DNA of 64,000 nt from assembly GCF_001423885.1 (NCBI RefSeq), contig NZ_LMPP01000001.1:62001-126000 (forward strand), in the 5' to 3' direction. The translations under genes and the position numbers were made by a program. Below, in pieces: positions 36,483-45,873 of this stretch. The notes beneath the pieces were generated by a model. The model did not search any database and was not told where the DNA came from. It saw only the letters and a program-made list of their open reading frames with translations. Origin of the DNA: Rathayibacter sp. Leaf185. Lineage in GTDB: Bacteria; Actinomycetota; Actinomycetes; Actinomycetales; Microbacteriaceae. Each line of letters starts with the position of its first letter. Positions within the stretch are counted from its first letter, which is position 1.

Positions 36483-37529
36483 TCAGCTCTTGAGCGTCGC
36501 GATGTCGATGACGAAGCGGTAGCGGACGTCGGAGGCGAGCACGCGCTCGTAGGCCTCGTTGATCTGCGACGCCGAGACGACCTCGACCTCGCTCGCGATG
36601 CCCTTCTCGGCGCAGAAGTCGAGCATCTCCTGGGTCTCCTTGATGCCTCCGATGCCCGATCCCGCGAAGGAGCGGCGAGCGCCGAACAGCGTGAAGACGT
36701 GCAGCGGCAGGGCCTCGGCCGGGGCGCCGACGTTGATCATGGTGCCGTTGCGACGCAGCAGCCCGAGGTAGGCGTCGAGGTCGAGCACGGCGCTCACGGT
36801 GTTGATGATGATGTCGAAGGTGTTCGCGAGAGTCGTGAACGTCTCCTCGTCCTTCGTCGCGTAGTAGTGATCGGCTCCGAGGCGGAGGCCGTCCTCCTGC
36901 TTGCTCAGCGACTGCGAGAGCACGGTCACCTCGGCACCCATGGCGTGCGCGAACTTGACGGCCATGTGACCGAGCCCGCCGAGACCGACGACCGCGACGC
37001 GCTTGCCGGGGCCCGCCTCCCAGTGCGAGAGCGGCGAGTAGGTCGTGATGCCGGCGCAGAGCAGCGGCGCGGCGGCCTCGTAGGGGATCGACTCCGGCAC
37101 GCGGAGGACGAAGTCCTCGACCACGACGACGTGGGTCGAGTAGCCGCCCTGGGTGATCGTGCCGTCGCGGTCGACGGAGGCGTAGGTGCCGGTGTTGCCC
37201 TTCAGGCAGTACTGCTCCTCGCCCGCGAGGCAGTTCTCGCACTCGCGGCAGGAGTTGACCATGCAGCCGACGCCGACGCGGTCGCCGACGGAGTGCTTGG
37301 TGACCTCGGAGCCCACCTCGGCGACGACGCCGACGATCTCGTGGCCGACGGTCAGCGGGTACTTCACGGGACCCCACTCGCCGCGGACGGTGTGGATGTC
37401 GGAGTGGCAGATGCCGGAGTAGGCGATCTCGATGAGCACGTCGTGGGCGCCGACATCGCGGCGCTCGATGGTGGTGGGGATCAGCGGCTCGGTGGCGGAC
37501 GGAGCGGCGTAGGCGTTGACGGTGAGCAT
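36483..37529 (-). CDS. Zinc-dependent NAD(P) alcohol dehydrogenase
   Basis: A 348-residue medium-chain dehydrogenase of the cinnamyl-alcohol/YahK type. The catalytic zinc ligands are Cys in [10 protein letters not shown] and GHE in TVGHEIVG; the four-Cys structural zinc site is [15 protein letters not shown]; the Rossmann motif is [18 protein letters not shown]. The ATG at 37529 follows GAGGAGA. It probably reduces aldehydes with NADPH. Divergent from pxpABC; stops 22 bases before the YbaK gene. Confidence 0.9.
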   Translation of the reverse strand: MLTVNAYAAPSATEPLIPTTIERRDVGAHDVLIEIAYSGICHSDIHTVRGEWGPVKYPLTVGHEIVGVVAEVGSEVTKHSVGDRVGVGCMVNSCRECENCLAGEEQYCLKGNTGTYASVDRDGTITQGGYSTHVVVVEDFVLRVPESIPYEAAAPLLCAGITTYSPLSHWEAGPGKRVAVVGLGGLGHMAVKFAHAMGAEVTVLSQSLSKQEDGLRLGADHYYATKDEETFTTLANTFDIIINTVSAVLDLDAYLGLLRRNGTMINVGAPAEALPLHVFTLFGARRSFAGSGIGGIKETQEMLDFCAEKGIASEVEVVSASQINEAYERVLASDVRYRFVIDIATLKS

Positions 37530-37644
37530 GTGTTCTCCTCGTGGGGCGGGCGCACGCGAACGACGGGGTCGTGCGGGGGTGGGGACGCGAGTGCGCATCT
37601 CCAGGCTATCGATCGGGTCTGGACGCTCCCCGTAGGCTCGGAGC

Positions 37645-38409
37645 ATGCGGAGCGCGATCGACCTCAACGCCGACCTCGGCGAGGGCTTCGGCGTCTGGGA
37701 GCTCGGCGACGACGAGGCGATCCTCGGTGTGGTCTCGAGCGCGAGCATCGCCTGCGGCTTCCATGCGGGCGACCCGTCGATCATGCTCGCGCGCTGCCGG
37801 TCGGCCGCTGAACGCGACGTCGCCATCGGCGCCCATGTCTCGTACCGCGATCTCGCCGGCTTCGGCCGCCGCGACATCCCGGTGACAAGCGACGAGCTCT
37901 ACGCCGATGTGGCGTATCAGATCGGTGCACTGCAGGCGTCGGCTCGCGCGACCGGCACCCGGGTCCGGTACGTCAAGCCGCACGGCGCCCTCTACAACCG
38001 CATCGTGCACGACGAGCTCCAGGCGGAGGCGGTGGCCGCGGCGGTCCGCGACGTCGCGCCCGAGCTCGCCCTGCTCGGCCTCGCCGCCTCGGCGGTCGAG
38101 CGAGCGGCGGCGGCGGCCGGGCTCCGCTTCCTCCGGGAGGCGTTCGTCGACCGCGGCTACCGGGCCGACGGCTCCCTCGTGCCGCGCGGCGAGCCCGGAG
38201 CGGTCCTCTCGGATCCGGCGCTCGTCGCCGCCCGCGCCGTGCGGATGGTGGTCGAGGGCGCCGTCGAGACGAGCTCGGGCGAGCACCTCGCCGTCGATGT
38301 CGACTCGCTCTGCGTCCACGGCGACTCCCCGGGTGCGCTCGCGATGGCGGAGGCGGTGCGCGCGGCCCTCGCGGAGGCGGACGTCGCGCTCGCTCCCGCT
38401 GCGCCGTGA
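37645..38409 (+). CDS. pxpA: 5-oxoprolinase subunit A
   Basis: A 254-residue LamB/YcsF-family protein. The signature [20 protein letters not shown] opens the protein; [13 protein letters not shown] and [14 protein letters not shown] are characteristic. With PxpB and PxpC it cleaves 5-oxoproline (pyroglutamate) to glutamate using ATP. It heads pxpABC; its stop overlaps the pxpB start by 4 bases. Confidence 0.93.
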   Translation: MRSAIDLNADLGEGFGVWELGDDEAILGVVSSASIACGFHAGDPSIMLARCRSAAERDVAIGAHVSYRDLAGFGRRDIPVTSDELYADVAYQIGALQASARATGTRVRYVKPHGALYNRIVHDELQAEAVAAAVRDVAPELALLGLAASAVERAAAAAGLRFLREAFVDRGYRADGSLVPRGEPGAVLSDPALVAARAVRMVVEGAVETSSGEHLAVDVDSLCVHGDSPGALAMAEAVRAALAEADVALAPAAP

Positions 38410-39035
38410 TCGCGACGCGGCTCCTCCCCTCCGGCGACCGCGCCGTGCTCGTCGAGGTCGAGGGTCTCGACGAGGCCCTCGCACTGCGGTCCGCACTCGA
38501 TCGTGAGCGCCTGGTCGGTGTGCTCGACCTGGTGCCGGCCGCCCGGACCGTGCTGGTGATCCTCGATCCGGGGCACCTCACGCTCGCCGCGGCCGGTCGC
38601 TGGATCAGCGCCGTCGCCGGCACCGCCACTGTCGGCGACACGGGGCTCGGCGGGCGGCGGCACGAGATCGCGGTCCGCTACGACGGCCCGGACCTCGACG
38701 CGGTGGCCGAGGGGCTCGGCTGGAGCGCGGACGAGCTCGTCCGCCGCCACACCGCGAGCGTGTGGCGCGCGGCGTTCGGGGGCTTCGCTCCCGGCTTCGC
38801 CTACCTCGCGGCCCTCGCACCCTGGCCCGAGATCACGCGGCGCGCCGAGCCGCGGACGCGCGTGCCGGCCGGCTCCGTCGCCCTCGCCGGCGGCTGGTCG
38901 GGGATCTACCCGCGCTCCTCCCCCGGCGGCTGGCAGCTGATCGGGTCGACGGAGGCGGTGCTGTGGGACGTGGACCGCCTCCCGCCCGCGCTCGTCGCAC
39001 CCGGCGACGAGATCCGCTTCCGGGCGGTGCCGTGA
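38406..39035 (+). CDS. pxpB: 5-oxoprolinase subunit B
   Basis: A 209-residue subunit of the allophanate-hydrolase-subunit-1/KipI family. It has RLLPSGDRAVLVEVEG at the start, YDGPDLDAVAEGLGW in the middle and GFAPGFAYLAAL near residue 125. GTG start at 38406 within GTGA. Works with PxpA and PxpC. In Bacillus the homologue KipI inhibits KinA, but the three-gene order here supports the oxoprolinase role. Confidence 0.9.
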   Translation: MIATRLLPSGDRAVLVEVEGLDEALALRSALDRERLVGVLDLVPAARTVLVILDPGHLTLAAAGRWISAVAGTATVGDTGLGGRRHEIAVRYDGPDLDAVAEGLGWSADELVRRHTASVWRAAFGGFAPGFAYLAALAPWPEITRRAEPRTRVPAGSVALAGGWSGIYPRSSPGGWQLIGSTEAVLWDVDRLPPALVAPGDEIRFRAVP

Positions 39036-39895
39036 GCCTTCTGGTGCTCGATCCGGGACCGCTCGCGCTGGTCGAGGACGACGGGCGCGCGGGTCGAGCC
39101 GCGCTCGGCGTCGGCCGCTCCGGCGCCATGGACCGCAACGCCCGACGGACGGCGAACCGACTCCTCGGGAATGCGGAGCACGCGGCGGTGCTCGAGCTCC
39201 TCGGCGCAGGATTCGCGGCGCGCTTCGAGGCGGACACGTGGATCAGCCTCGGTGGAGCCGCGGGGGTCGCGACCCTCGACGGGCGAGCGCTCGACCGCCT
39301 CCTGCCCGCCCTCGCACGCGCGGGGTCGGTCCTGCGGCTCGGACCGCTGCCGACGGGGCTGCGCCGCACCCTCGCGGTGCGCGGCGGAGTCGAGGTGCCG
39401 GTGGTGCTCGGCTCCCGGTCCCGCGACACGCTCTCGGGTCTCGGGCCGGAGCCGCTCCGCGCCGGAGACGTGCTGCCCGTCGGCTCGGCTCGTGGTCCGG
39501 TGCTGCCGGTCGACTGGTGGCCGTTCGATGCTCCGGGCGCCTGGATCACCCTCGACCTGCACCCGGGTCCGCGTCTCGAGCGCCTCCCGGACGGCACCTG
39601 GCAGCGACTGCTCGCCGCGCCGTGGACAGTGAGCGGCGAGGCCGACCGGGTCGGGGTCCGGCTCCGCGGATCGCCACTGCCGACGGGCGACTCGAGCGAG
39701 CTGCCGAGCGAGGGGCTCGTGCACGGCTCGGTGCAGCTGCCGCCCTCGGGGCTGCCGGTGGTGTTCGGGCCGGATCACCCGGTGACCGGCGGATACCCCG
39801 TCGTCGCGGTGGTCGACTCCGCATCGCTGGATCTGCTGGCGCAGCTGGTACCGGGGAGCCCGGTGAGCCTCCGCGCCGCGCGTCGCCGAGGGTGA
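39032..39895 (+). CDS. pxpC: 5-oxoprolinase subunit C
   Basis: A 287-residue protein of the biotin-dependent carboxyltransferase-like/KipA family. Motifs are LALVEDDGRAGRAALGVGRSGAMDRNA at the start and FGPDHPVTGGYPVVAVV near the end. GTG at 39032 in GTGA overlap with pxpB. The stop codon lies inside the first unit of a 19-base repeat array. Confidence 0.9.
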   Translation: MSLLVLDPGPLALVEDDGRAGRAALGVGRSGAMDRNARRTANRLLGNAEHAAVLELLGAGFAARFEADTWISLGGAAGVATLDGRALDRLLPALARAGSVLRLGPLPTGLRRTLAVRGGVEVPVVLGSRSRDTLSGLGPEPLRAGDVLPVGSARGPVLPVDWWPFDAPGAWITLDLHPGPRLERLPDGTWQRLLAAPWTVSGEADRVGVRLRGSPLPTGDSSELPSEGLVHGSVQLPPSGLPVVFGPDHPVTGGYPVVAVVDSASLDLLAQLVPGSPVSLRAARRRG

Positions 39896-39947
39896 TGGTG
39901 CGATTCGCAGGTGATGGTGCGATTCGCAGGCGATGGTGCGATTCGCA
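39891..39947 (+). repeat. Three tandem 19-bp repeats at the pxpC end
   Basis: Units start at 39891, 39910 and 39929 with a period of exactly 19 bases: GG(T/C)GATGGTGCGATTCGCA. The first two are identical and the third differs at one position. There is no spacer between units. They face a second 19-base array at 40005-40080. Confidence 0.85.
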
Positions 39948-39961
39948 GGCGGTCGCAACCA

Positions 39962-39997
39962 GAGAACGTTCTCCTCCGTATGAAGGGAGTGGAGAAC
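39962..39997. repeat. Palindromes between the two 19-bp arrays
   Basis: GAGAACGTTCTC (39962-39973) is a perfect palindrome, and GTTCTCC (39968-39974) can alternatively pair with GGAGAAC (39991-39997). It lies at the centre between the two facing repeat arrays. Confidence 0.6.
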
Positions 39998-40004
39998 GGG
40001 GGAT

Positions 40005-40080
40005 CGCCTGCAGATGGCACGAACGCCTGCAGACGGCACCAGCACCTGCAGAGCACAGGGACACCTGCAGAGCGCGCACC
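40005..40080 (-). repeat. Four 19-bp repeats facing the pxpC array
   Basis: Units start at 40005, 40024, 40043 and 40062, each beginning C(G/A)CCTGCAGA, period exactly 19. On the minus strand the core GCAGGTGCTGGTGC closely matches GCAGGTGATGGTGC of the first array, so the arrays are inverted copies of one repeat. These units are more diverged. The folD stop codon is 4 bases away. Confidence 0.75.
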
Positions 40081-40083
40081 CGG

Positions 40084-40965
40084 TCAGCGCAGGGCGCGCT
40101 CCGCCGCCGATACCACGTTGTGGATCAGCATCGCCCGCGTCATGGGGCCGACTCCACCCGGCACCGGCGACAGCCAGCCCGCGACCTCGGCGACTCCAGG
40201 AGCGACGTCGCCCGTGAGCTTCGCCTTGCCCGTCTCGGGGTTCTCGACCCGCGTGATCCCCACATCCAGAATGGCCGCGCCGGGCTTCACCCAGTCGGCC
40301 GCGATCAGGCCGGGGACGCCGACCGCCGCCACCACGATGTCGGCGCGGCGCACCTCGGCGGCGAGGTCGGTCGTGCGGGAGTGGGTCAGCGTCACGGTCG
40401 CGTCGAGGCCCTTGCGGGTCAGGAGCAGCCCGAGCGGGCGTCCGACCGTGAGCCCCCGGCCGACGACGACCACGTGGCGACCCTGCAGCGGGATGTCGTA
40501 GCGCTTCAGCATCTCGACGATGCCGTTCGGCGTGCAGGGCAGCGGGCTGTCGAGCTCGCCTTCGACGCCCAGCACGAGTCGCCCCAGGTTGGTGGGGTGC
40601 AGGCCGTCGGCGTCCTTGTCAGGATCCATCAGCTCGAGCATCGCGTTCTCGTCGATGCCCTTCGGCAGCGGGAGCTGGATGATGTAGCCGGTCACCGACG
40701 GCGAATCGTTGAGATCGCGGATCGCCGCCCGGATGTCGTCGGCGGACGCCGTGGCGGGCAGGTCGACGCGGATCGACTCGATCCCGACCTCGGCGCAGTC
40801 GCGGTGCTTCCCGGCGACGTACGAGCGCGAGGCGGGGTCGTCGCCGACCAGCAGCGTGCCCAGACCCGGGACGACGCCCTTCTCGCGCAGAACGGCGACC
40901 CGCTCGGTGATCTCGGCTTTGACCGCGGCCGCCGTCGCGACTCCGTCGAGTACCTGTGCCGTCAT
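40084..40965 (-). CDS. folD: Methylenetetrahydrofolate dehydrogenase/cyclohydrolase FolD
   Basis: A 293-residue bifunctional enzyme interconverting 5,10-methylene-THF and 10-formyl-THF. Active-site motifs are [15 protein letters not shown] (catalytic Lys), [13 protein letters not shown], the Rossmann [18 protein letters not shown], and [12 protein letters not shown] at the end. The ATG at 40965 is chosen; the upstream open codons look untranslated. It follows glyA on the minus strand (81 bases), probably one transcript behind the ZTP riboswitch. Confidence 0.95.
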   Translation of the reverse strand: MTAQVLDGVATAAAVKAEITERVAVLREKGVVPGLGTLLVGDDPASRSYVAGKHRDCAEVGIESIRVDLPATASADDIRAAIRDLNDSPSVTGYIIQLPLPKGIDENAMLELMDPDKDADGLHPTNLGRLVLGVEGELDSPLPCTPNGIVEMLKRYDIPLQGRHVVVVGRGLTVGRPLGLLLTRKGLDATVTLTHSRTTDLAAEVRRADIVVAAVGVPGLIAADWVKPGAAILDVGITRVENPETGKAKLTGDVAPGVAEVAGWLSPVPGGVGPMTRAMLIHNVVSAAERALR

Positions 40966-41046
40966 GTCGGAACTCCTCGTGCTGGGGCACTCGGGAGGAG
41001 CCGCGGCACTGGCCACGGCTCCTCCCGAGCGCTCGGATGGTGGCGA

Positions 41047-42339
41047 CTACAGGCCCGGGTAGAGCGGGAAGTCGTCGGTGAGCCGCGCGACGCGGGCGCG
41101 CAGCGACTCGAGGTCGGCCGAGGGCTTCAGCGCCTCGGCGATGACATCGGCCACCTCGGTGAACTCGGCGTCGCCGAAGCCGCGGGTCGCGAGCGCGGGC
41201 GTGCCGATGCGGAGGCCCGAGGTGACCATCGGCGGGCGCGGGTCGAACGGCACGGCGTTGCGGTTGACCGTGATGCCGACCTCGTGGAGGCGGTCCTCGG
41301 CCTGCTGACCGTCGAGTGGCGAGTTGCGCAGGTCGGCGAGCACGAGGTGCACGTCGGTGCCACCGGTGAGCACGTCGATGCCCTCGGCCTTGGTGTCGGC
41401 GGCGACGAGGCGCTCGGCGAGGATCTGCGCACCGCGGATGGTGCGCTCCTGACGATCGGCGAACTCGGCCTCGCCGGCCAGCTTGAAGGCGGTCGCCTTC
41501 GCGGCGATGACGTGCATGAGCGGGCCGCCCTGCTGACCCGGGAAGACGGCCGAGTTGAGCTTCTTGGCGTACTCCTGCTTGGCGAGGATGAGGCCGGAGC
41601 GGGGACCCGCGAGCGTCTTGTGCACCGTCGAGGTGACGACATCGGCGTGCGGCACGGGCGAGGGGTGCAGCCCCGCGGCGACGAGACCTGCGAAGTGCGC
41701 CATGTCGACCCAGAGCTTCGCGCCGACCTCGTCGGCGATGGCGCGGAACGCCTCGAAGTCGAGGTGGCGCGGGTAGGCCGACCAGCCGGCGATGAGCACC
41801 TGGGGGCGCACCTCGAGGGCCTTCTCGCGGACCACGTCCATGTCGATGCGGAACGTCTGCGGGTCGACTCCGTATGCCGTGGCGTTGTAGAGCTTGCCCG
41901 AGAAGTTGAGCTTCATGCCGTGCGTGAGGTGGCCGCCGTGCGCGAGCTCGAGCCCGAGGATGGTGTCGCCGGGCTGGATGAGCGCGGCGAGCGCCGCCGC
42001 GTTGGCCGTGGCTCCGGAGTGCGGCTGGACGTTGGCGAACTCGGCGCCGAACAGTGCCTTGGCCCGATCGATCGCCAGCTGCTCGGCGATGTCGACGTAC
42101 TCGCAACCGCCGTAGTAACGGCGGCCGGGGTAGCCCTCGGCGTACTTGTTGGTGAGCACGGAGCCCTGCGACTCGAGGATCGCGCGCGGGACGAAGTTCT
42201 CGCTCGCGATCATCTCGAGGTAGCCGCGCTGGCGGTCGAGCTCCTGCTGGAGGACGGCGGCGATCTCGGGATCGACGACCGAGACGGGCTGGTCGAACGT
42301 GGCGGCGAGGCTGGTGCTCGCGGCGGAGGAAGAGGACAC
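41047..42339 (-). CDS. glyA: Serine hydroxymethyltransferase
   Basis: A 430-residue PLP enzyme converting serine plus THF to glycine plus methylene-THF. Motifs are [32 protein letters not shown] and the PLP-lysine region [15 protein letters not shown]. The GTG at 42339 follows AAGGAG; an N-terminal Ser/Ala stretch precedes the core. A ZTP riboswitch lies upstream, so purine-intermediate/folate status probably controls it and folD. Confidence 0.96.
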   Translation of the reverse strand: MSSSSAASTSLAATFDQPVSVVDPEIAAVLQQELDRQRGYLEMIASENFVPRAILESQGSVLTNKYAEGYPGRRYYGGCEYVDIAEQLAIDRAKALFGAEFANVQPHSGATANAAALAALIQPGDTILGLELAHGGHLTHGMKLNFSGKLYNATAYGVDPQTFRIDMDVVREKALEVRPQVLIAGWSAYPRHLDFEAFRAIADEVGAKLWVDMAHFAGLVAAGLHPSPVPHADVVTSTVHKTLAGPRSGLILAKQEYAKKLNSAVFPGQQGGPLMHVIAAKATAFKLAGEAEFADRQERTIRGAQILAERLVAADTKAEGIDVLTGGTDVHLVLADLRNSPLDGQQAEDRLHEVGITVNRNAVPFDPRPPMVTSGLRIGTPALATRGFGDAEFTEVADVIAEALKPSADLESLRARVARLTDDFPLYPGL

Positions 42340-42432
42340 GGACGCTCCTTGACGGCGAAACGGATGGCACCCGTGCCGTCGCGGCGAGGCGACGAGGCTC
42401 GTTCGGGCGACCGGGACTACGGTATCCGTTCC

Positions 42433-42530
42433 GGCCCAGGCGTGCGGCAGGAAAAGTGTCCGGCGAGAATGCACCGGAGGAGGTGTCGCTCCCTGATGGT
42501 CACCCATCCGAACGCCAGTCGCGACGCGGC
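42433..42530 (-). promoter_or_regulatory. ZTP (pfl) riboswitch upstream of glyA
   Basis: Read on the minus strand, the conserved blocks of the pfl/ZTP aptamer occur in order: GUCGCGACUGGCG, then GGGUGACCAUC and AGGGAGCGAC (whose GCGAC pairs back to GUCGC), a variable stem, and finally CCGCACGCCUGGGCC, matching the consensus 3' block around GCCUGGGC. A likely -10 TACACT (42537-42532) lies just upstream, placing the start of the transcript near the aptamer. ZTP riboswitches sense ZMP/ZTP and turn on one-carbon genes such as glyA and folD when 10-formyl-THF is short. Called from motif memory, not a covariance model. Confidence 0.85.
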
Positions 42531-42622
42531 AAGTGTAGCAAGAGCCGGAGGCTGAAGCTCCCTCACGTCTGTGCGAGGATCTCTCGGAGTCGTCCCTGGT
42601 GCCGGACGCGGGAGGGACCATC

Positions 42623-44395
42623 GTGAGAGGCAGGGCGAGCGCTCGCACGGCCGTCGACCCGCTCGGCGACGCCGAGCTGATCGAGCTGGTCCGCGACGGC
42701 GAGGCCTCGGCCACGGCGGAGCTGTGGCGGCGGCACGCGGCAGCCGCACGCTCCGTCGCGCGAGCATGGTCGGGGTCGCTCGACGCCGACGACCTCGTCT
42801 CGGAGGCGTTCCTCCGCGTGCTCTCGACGATCGAGCGCGGCGGCGGGCCCGAGGGCGCATTCCGCCCCTACCTCTTCACCGCGATCCGCAACGTCGCCGC
42901 CTCGTGGGGTCGACGCCAGGACCGCGAGCGCCCGTTCGGGTCGGAGGAGGACGTCGTCGAGTCGGGCCCCGGCCCGGAGGAGACCGCGCTCGCGGCGCTC
43001 GATCGGGATCTGGGCGTGCGGGCCTTCCGCGCACTCCCCGCCCGCTGGCAGGAGGTGCTCTGGTACACGGAGGTGGAGGGACTCACCCCGGTCGAGGCCG
43101 CGCCCCTTCTCGGCCTGCGTCCCAACTCGGTGGCCGCTCTGAGCCATCGCGCGCGAGAGGGGCTGCGCGGGGCGTGGATCCAGGAGCACGTGACCGACGT
43201 GGCGGCGGAGGGAGAGTGCCGCTGGGTGCTCGAGCGGGCGGGGTCGCACGTGCGGGGACGCCTGCCGGCGCGCGGCCGCCTCCGGGTGCGCTCGCACCTC
43301 GTGGAATGCGCGTCCTGCCGCACGGCTCTCGCCGACGCGGAGCAGACGGGCGCTCGACTGGCGACGGTGCTCCTCCCGTTCGTCGCGGGCGTCGGAGGTG
43401 CGGCGGCCTACGCCGCAGGCGGTGCGGTCTCGGGCGGGGCCGGTGCTGCTGTGGCCGGCGCGGGTGGCGCAGTGGCGAGCGCCGGGACGGCCGCGGGGGG
43501 CGTCTCCGTCACCGCGGTCGTCGTCGCTGCCGCCGGACTGCTGCTCGTCGCGGGCGTCGCGATCGCGGCGCTGCTGCCCGCCTCGGGACCCGAGGCATCA
43601 GAGGTGCCGGAGTCGGTGAGTGCTGCGCCGGACGAGGTCTCGTCGACTCCGGCGGTGGAGGCGACGATCGCCCCGGTCCCGGCCGTCGAGCCGACGCCGA
43701 GTCGCGAGCCGGATGCGCCGGTCGAACCCGCGCCCACCACCCGACCCGATCCGATCGACGAGGCTGCGACGGCCGTCCCCGAGACCGTGGAGCCGCCGTC
43801 CTCGCCGGGGCCGACTCCGACCCCCACCGCGGCGCCGTCCGCGACCCCTCCGCCGACCTCCACCCCTTCCCCCCTCCCGACACCCACCCCGACGATCCCG
43901 ACCACGACGACTCTCGAGCCCGACCCCGCGGAGCGCCTGCTCCCGGAGGCCACGGGAACCGCGACTCCCGGATCGACGGTGACGGTCGAGGACGCGGAGT
44001 CGGGCGTCGTCTACGCGAGCACGGTCGCCGGAGCCGACGGGACGTGGTCGCTGCAGGCGATCCCGCTGCCGGCGGGCGACACCGCGGTGATCGTGCGGAC
44101 CACTTCGCCCGACGGCACCGAGACGGTGGGCGCCTCCGAGACCGTGCGACTGCTGGCGCCGAGCATCCTCGCCCCGGCGAGCTCCGACTCCGGCGTCCCC
44201 GTGCTCGTGCTGGCGGAGCCGGGCATCGTGCAGCTCCTCGTGGACGGCGAGGTCGCGCTCGAACGGACGGTCTCGAGCGTCGGCTTCGTCGCGACAGTCG
44301 ATCTCGGGGCGGGAGATCACGTGATCAGCGCGCGCTACGCCTCCCGGGACGGGCGCACCGGCGCCACCGCCTCGACCACCGTCGTCGTGCGCTGA
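42623..44395 (+). CDS. Membrane-tethered ECF sigma factor fused to zinc-finger, membrane helix and Ig-like domain
   Basis: A 590-residue multidomain protein. Sigma region 2 is at about 25-95 ([19 protein letters not shown]), region 4 at about 130-185 ([44 protein letters not shown]). A zf-HC2-like anti-sigma zinc motif, H-x3-C-x2-C (HLVECASC, His225, Cys229, Cys232), with an extra Cys199 follows. Then an Ala/Gly-rich segment, a membrane helix (about 296-318), a Pro/Thr-rich linker (to about 430) and an extracellular Ig-like domain to the end. So sensor, anti-sigma and sigma are one chain. GTG at 42623 has GGAGGG six bases upstream, better than GTG at 42599. Related C-terminally extended ECF groups are known. 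Confidence 0.85.
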   Translation: MRGRASARTAVDPLGDAELIELVRDGEASATAELWRRHAAAARSVARAWSGSLDADDLVSEAFLRVLSTIERGGGPEGAFRPYLFTAIRNVAASWGRRQDRERPFGSEEDVVESGPGPEETALAALDRDLGVRAFRALPARWQEVLWYTEVEGLTPVEAAPLLGLRPNSVAALSHRAREGLRGAWIQEHVTDVAAEGECRWVLERAGSHVRGRLPARGRLRVRSHLVECASCRTALADAEQTGARLATVLLPFVAGVGGAAAYAAGGAVSGGAGAAVAGAGGAVASAGTAAGGVSVTAVVVAAAGLLLVAGVAIAALLPASGPEASEVPESVSAAPDEVSSTPAVEATIAPVPAVEPTPSREPDAPVEPAPTTRPDPIDEAATAVPETVEPPSSPGPTPTPTAAPSATPPPTSTPSPLPTPTPTIPTTTTLEPDPAERLLPEATGTATPGSTVTVEDAESGVVYASTVAGADGTWSLQAIPLPAGDTAVIVRTTSPDGTETVGASETVRLLAPSILAPASSDSGVPVLVLAEPGIVQLLVDGEVALERTVSSVGFVATVDLGAGDHVISARYASRDGRTGATASTTVVVR

Positions 44396-44417
44396 CGGGC
44401 GCCGATATCCTGAGCGG

Positions 44418-45347
44418 ATGCAGTCCGACCCCGCCGCGCCCTCCTCCGACCTGCCCGTGCCCACCGGCACCGACGACGCCGGCGCGACTCGGCAGCAGCC
44501 CGCCAACCACTGGACCCTGACGTTCACCTGCCCCGACCTGCCGGGCATCGTGCACGCCGTCTCCGGAGCCGTGGTGCAGGCGAGCGGCAACATCACCGAG
44601 AGCCAGCAGTTCTCGAGCGCCGACACCGGCCGCTTCTTCATGCGGCTGCAGGTCGAGTCGGCCGTCACGCGCGACGAGTTCGAGCGGGCGCTGCTGCCGG
44701 TCACCGAGCGCTACGGGATGACCTGGCGGCTCGACGTCGTGGGCAGGCCGCTCCGGACCCTCGTGCTCGCCTCGACCGCGGCGCACTGCGTGAACGACCT
44801 GCTGTTCCGCCAACGCGCGGGGCAGCTGGCGGTCGACGTGCCGCTGATCCTCTCGAATCACGCCACCCTCCGCGATCTCGCCGAGTTCTACGGCGTGCCG
44901 TTCGAGTCGCGGCCCGTGGTGTCTCCGGAGTCGAAGCGCGAGTTCGAGGAGCGGGTGATCGAGGTCGTCGAGCAGTACGACATCGAGCTCGTCGTGCTCG
45001 CCCGCTACATGCAGATCCTCTCCCCCGAGCTCTGCGCACGCCTGGCCGGCCGCGCGATCAACATCCACCACTCCTTCCTGCCCGGCTTCAAGGGGGCGAA
45101 CCCCTACAAGCAGGCGCACGCCCGCGGCGTGAAGCTGATCGGAGCGACGGCCCACTTCGTCACGAGCGATCTCGACGAGGGACCGATCATCGAGCAGAAC
45201 GTCGTGCGCGTCGAGCACTCGCGCTCGGCGGCCCAGCTCGTGGCGATCGGGCAGGACGAGGAGAGCCGCACGCTCACGCAGGCGGTCAAGTGGTTCGCGG
45301 AGGACCGGGTGCTGCTCGACGGAGCGCGGACGATCATCTTCCGCTAG
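44418..45347 (+). CDS. purU: Formyltetrahydrofolate deformylase PurU
   Basis: A 309-residue enzyme that hydrolyses 10-formyl-THF to formate plus THF. An ACT domain (about 30-105, TFTCPDLPGIVHAVSGAVVQ) is followed by a formyltransferase fold with the catalytic NIHHSFLPGFKGANPY and ATAHFVTSDLDEGPII (His and Asp). The first 25 residues are a variable Pro/Ser/Asp-rich tail. It belongs to the one-carbon set with glyA and folD. Only 22 bases after the sigma-fusion gene. Confidence 0.92.
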   Translation: MQSDPAAPSSDLPVPTGTDDAGATRQQPANHWTLTFTCPDLPGIVHAVSGAVVQASGNITESQQFSSADTGRFFMRLQVESAVTRDEFERALLPVTERYGMTWRLDVVGRPLRTLVLASTAAHCVNDLLFRQRAGQLAVDVPLILSNHATLRDLAEFYGVPFESRPVVSPESKREFEERVIEVVEQYDIELVVLARYMQILSPELCARLAGRAINIHHSFLPGFKGANPYKQAHARGVKLIGATAHFVTSDLDEGPIIEQNVVRVEHSRSAAQLVAIGQDEESRTLTQAVKWFAEDRVLLDGARTIIFR

Positions 45348-45375
45348 GCCTCGCGCCCAGGACGGCGCGGCTACG

Positions 45376-45753
45376 ATGGTCGGCGTGAATCGAGCAGGAG
45401 CGACCGCCGCGGGATCCGACATCAGGATCGGTCCGAACGACGTGCTGCGCTTCGTCCTCGAGCTCTTCGCTCTGGCGACCTTCGGGATCTGGGGCTTCAC
45501 GAGCTGGACCCTGCCCCTGAGCATCGTCTTCGGCGTCGGAGCGCCCGTTCTCGCCGCTCTGGTCTGGGCGCTGTTCCTCTCTCCGCGGGCCGTTCTCTCG
45601 ATCGACGTCTACGGGCGCTCGCTGATCGAGCTGCTGGTCATGGGCGCCGCCGCCGTGGCGTGGCTCGACATGGGCCAGCCGATCGTCGCGATCGTGTTCG
45701 GCGTCGTCGCGGTCGTGTCCGGCGTGATCGCCGGGCGTCGCGCCGTCTCCTGA
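45376..45753 (+). CDS. YrdB-family (DUF2568) membrane protein
   Basis: A 125-residue membrane protein with four hydrophobic helices and the DUF2568/YrdB pattern RFVLELFALATFGIWGF near the N-terminus, GAPVLAALVWALFLSPRA in the middle. ATG at 45376 or GTG at 45385 are both possible. Function unknown. Convergent with the subtilase gene, with a terminator between. Confidence 0.75.
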   Translation: MVGVNRAGATAAGSDIRIGPNDVLRFVLELFALATFGIWGFTSWTLPLSIVFGVGAPVLAALVWALFLSPRAVLSIDVYGRSLIELLVMGAAAVAWLDMGQPIVAIVFGVVAVVSGVIAGRRAVS

Positions 45754-45812
45754 CGCCTCCCTCGAGGTCTCCTCCGAGCGCGCCCCGACCTCCGGAGGCG
45801 CCGCGAACGCGA

Positions 45813-45855
45813 ACGGCCGCCCCGCGGCTCCGGTGGGAGCGCGCGGGGCGGCCGT
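45813..45855. terminator. Perfect 14-bp hairpin between YrdB and subtilase genes
   Basis: ACGGCCGCCCCGCG (45813-45826) and CGCGGGGCGGCCGT (45842-45855). It sits between convergent genes, 19 bases before the subtilase stop, and can serve both. Confidence 0.8.
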
Positions 45856-45873
45856 CGAGGCGGACGCGGAGGG

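Noticed and set aside
39891-40080. CRISPR array
   Set aside because: Repeat units are 19 bases and directly abutting, with no spacers and no cas genes.
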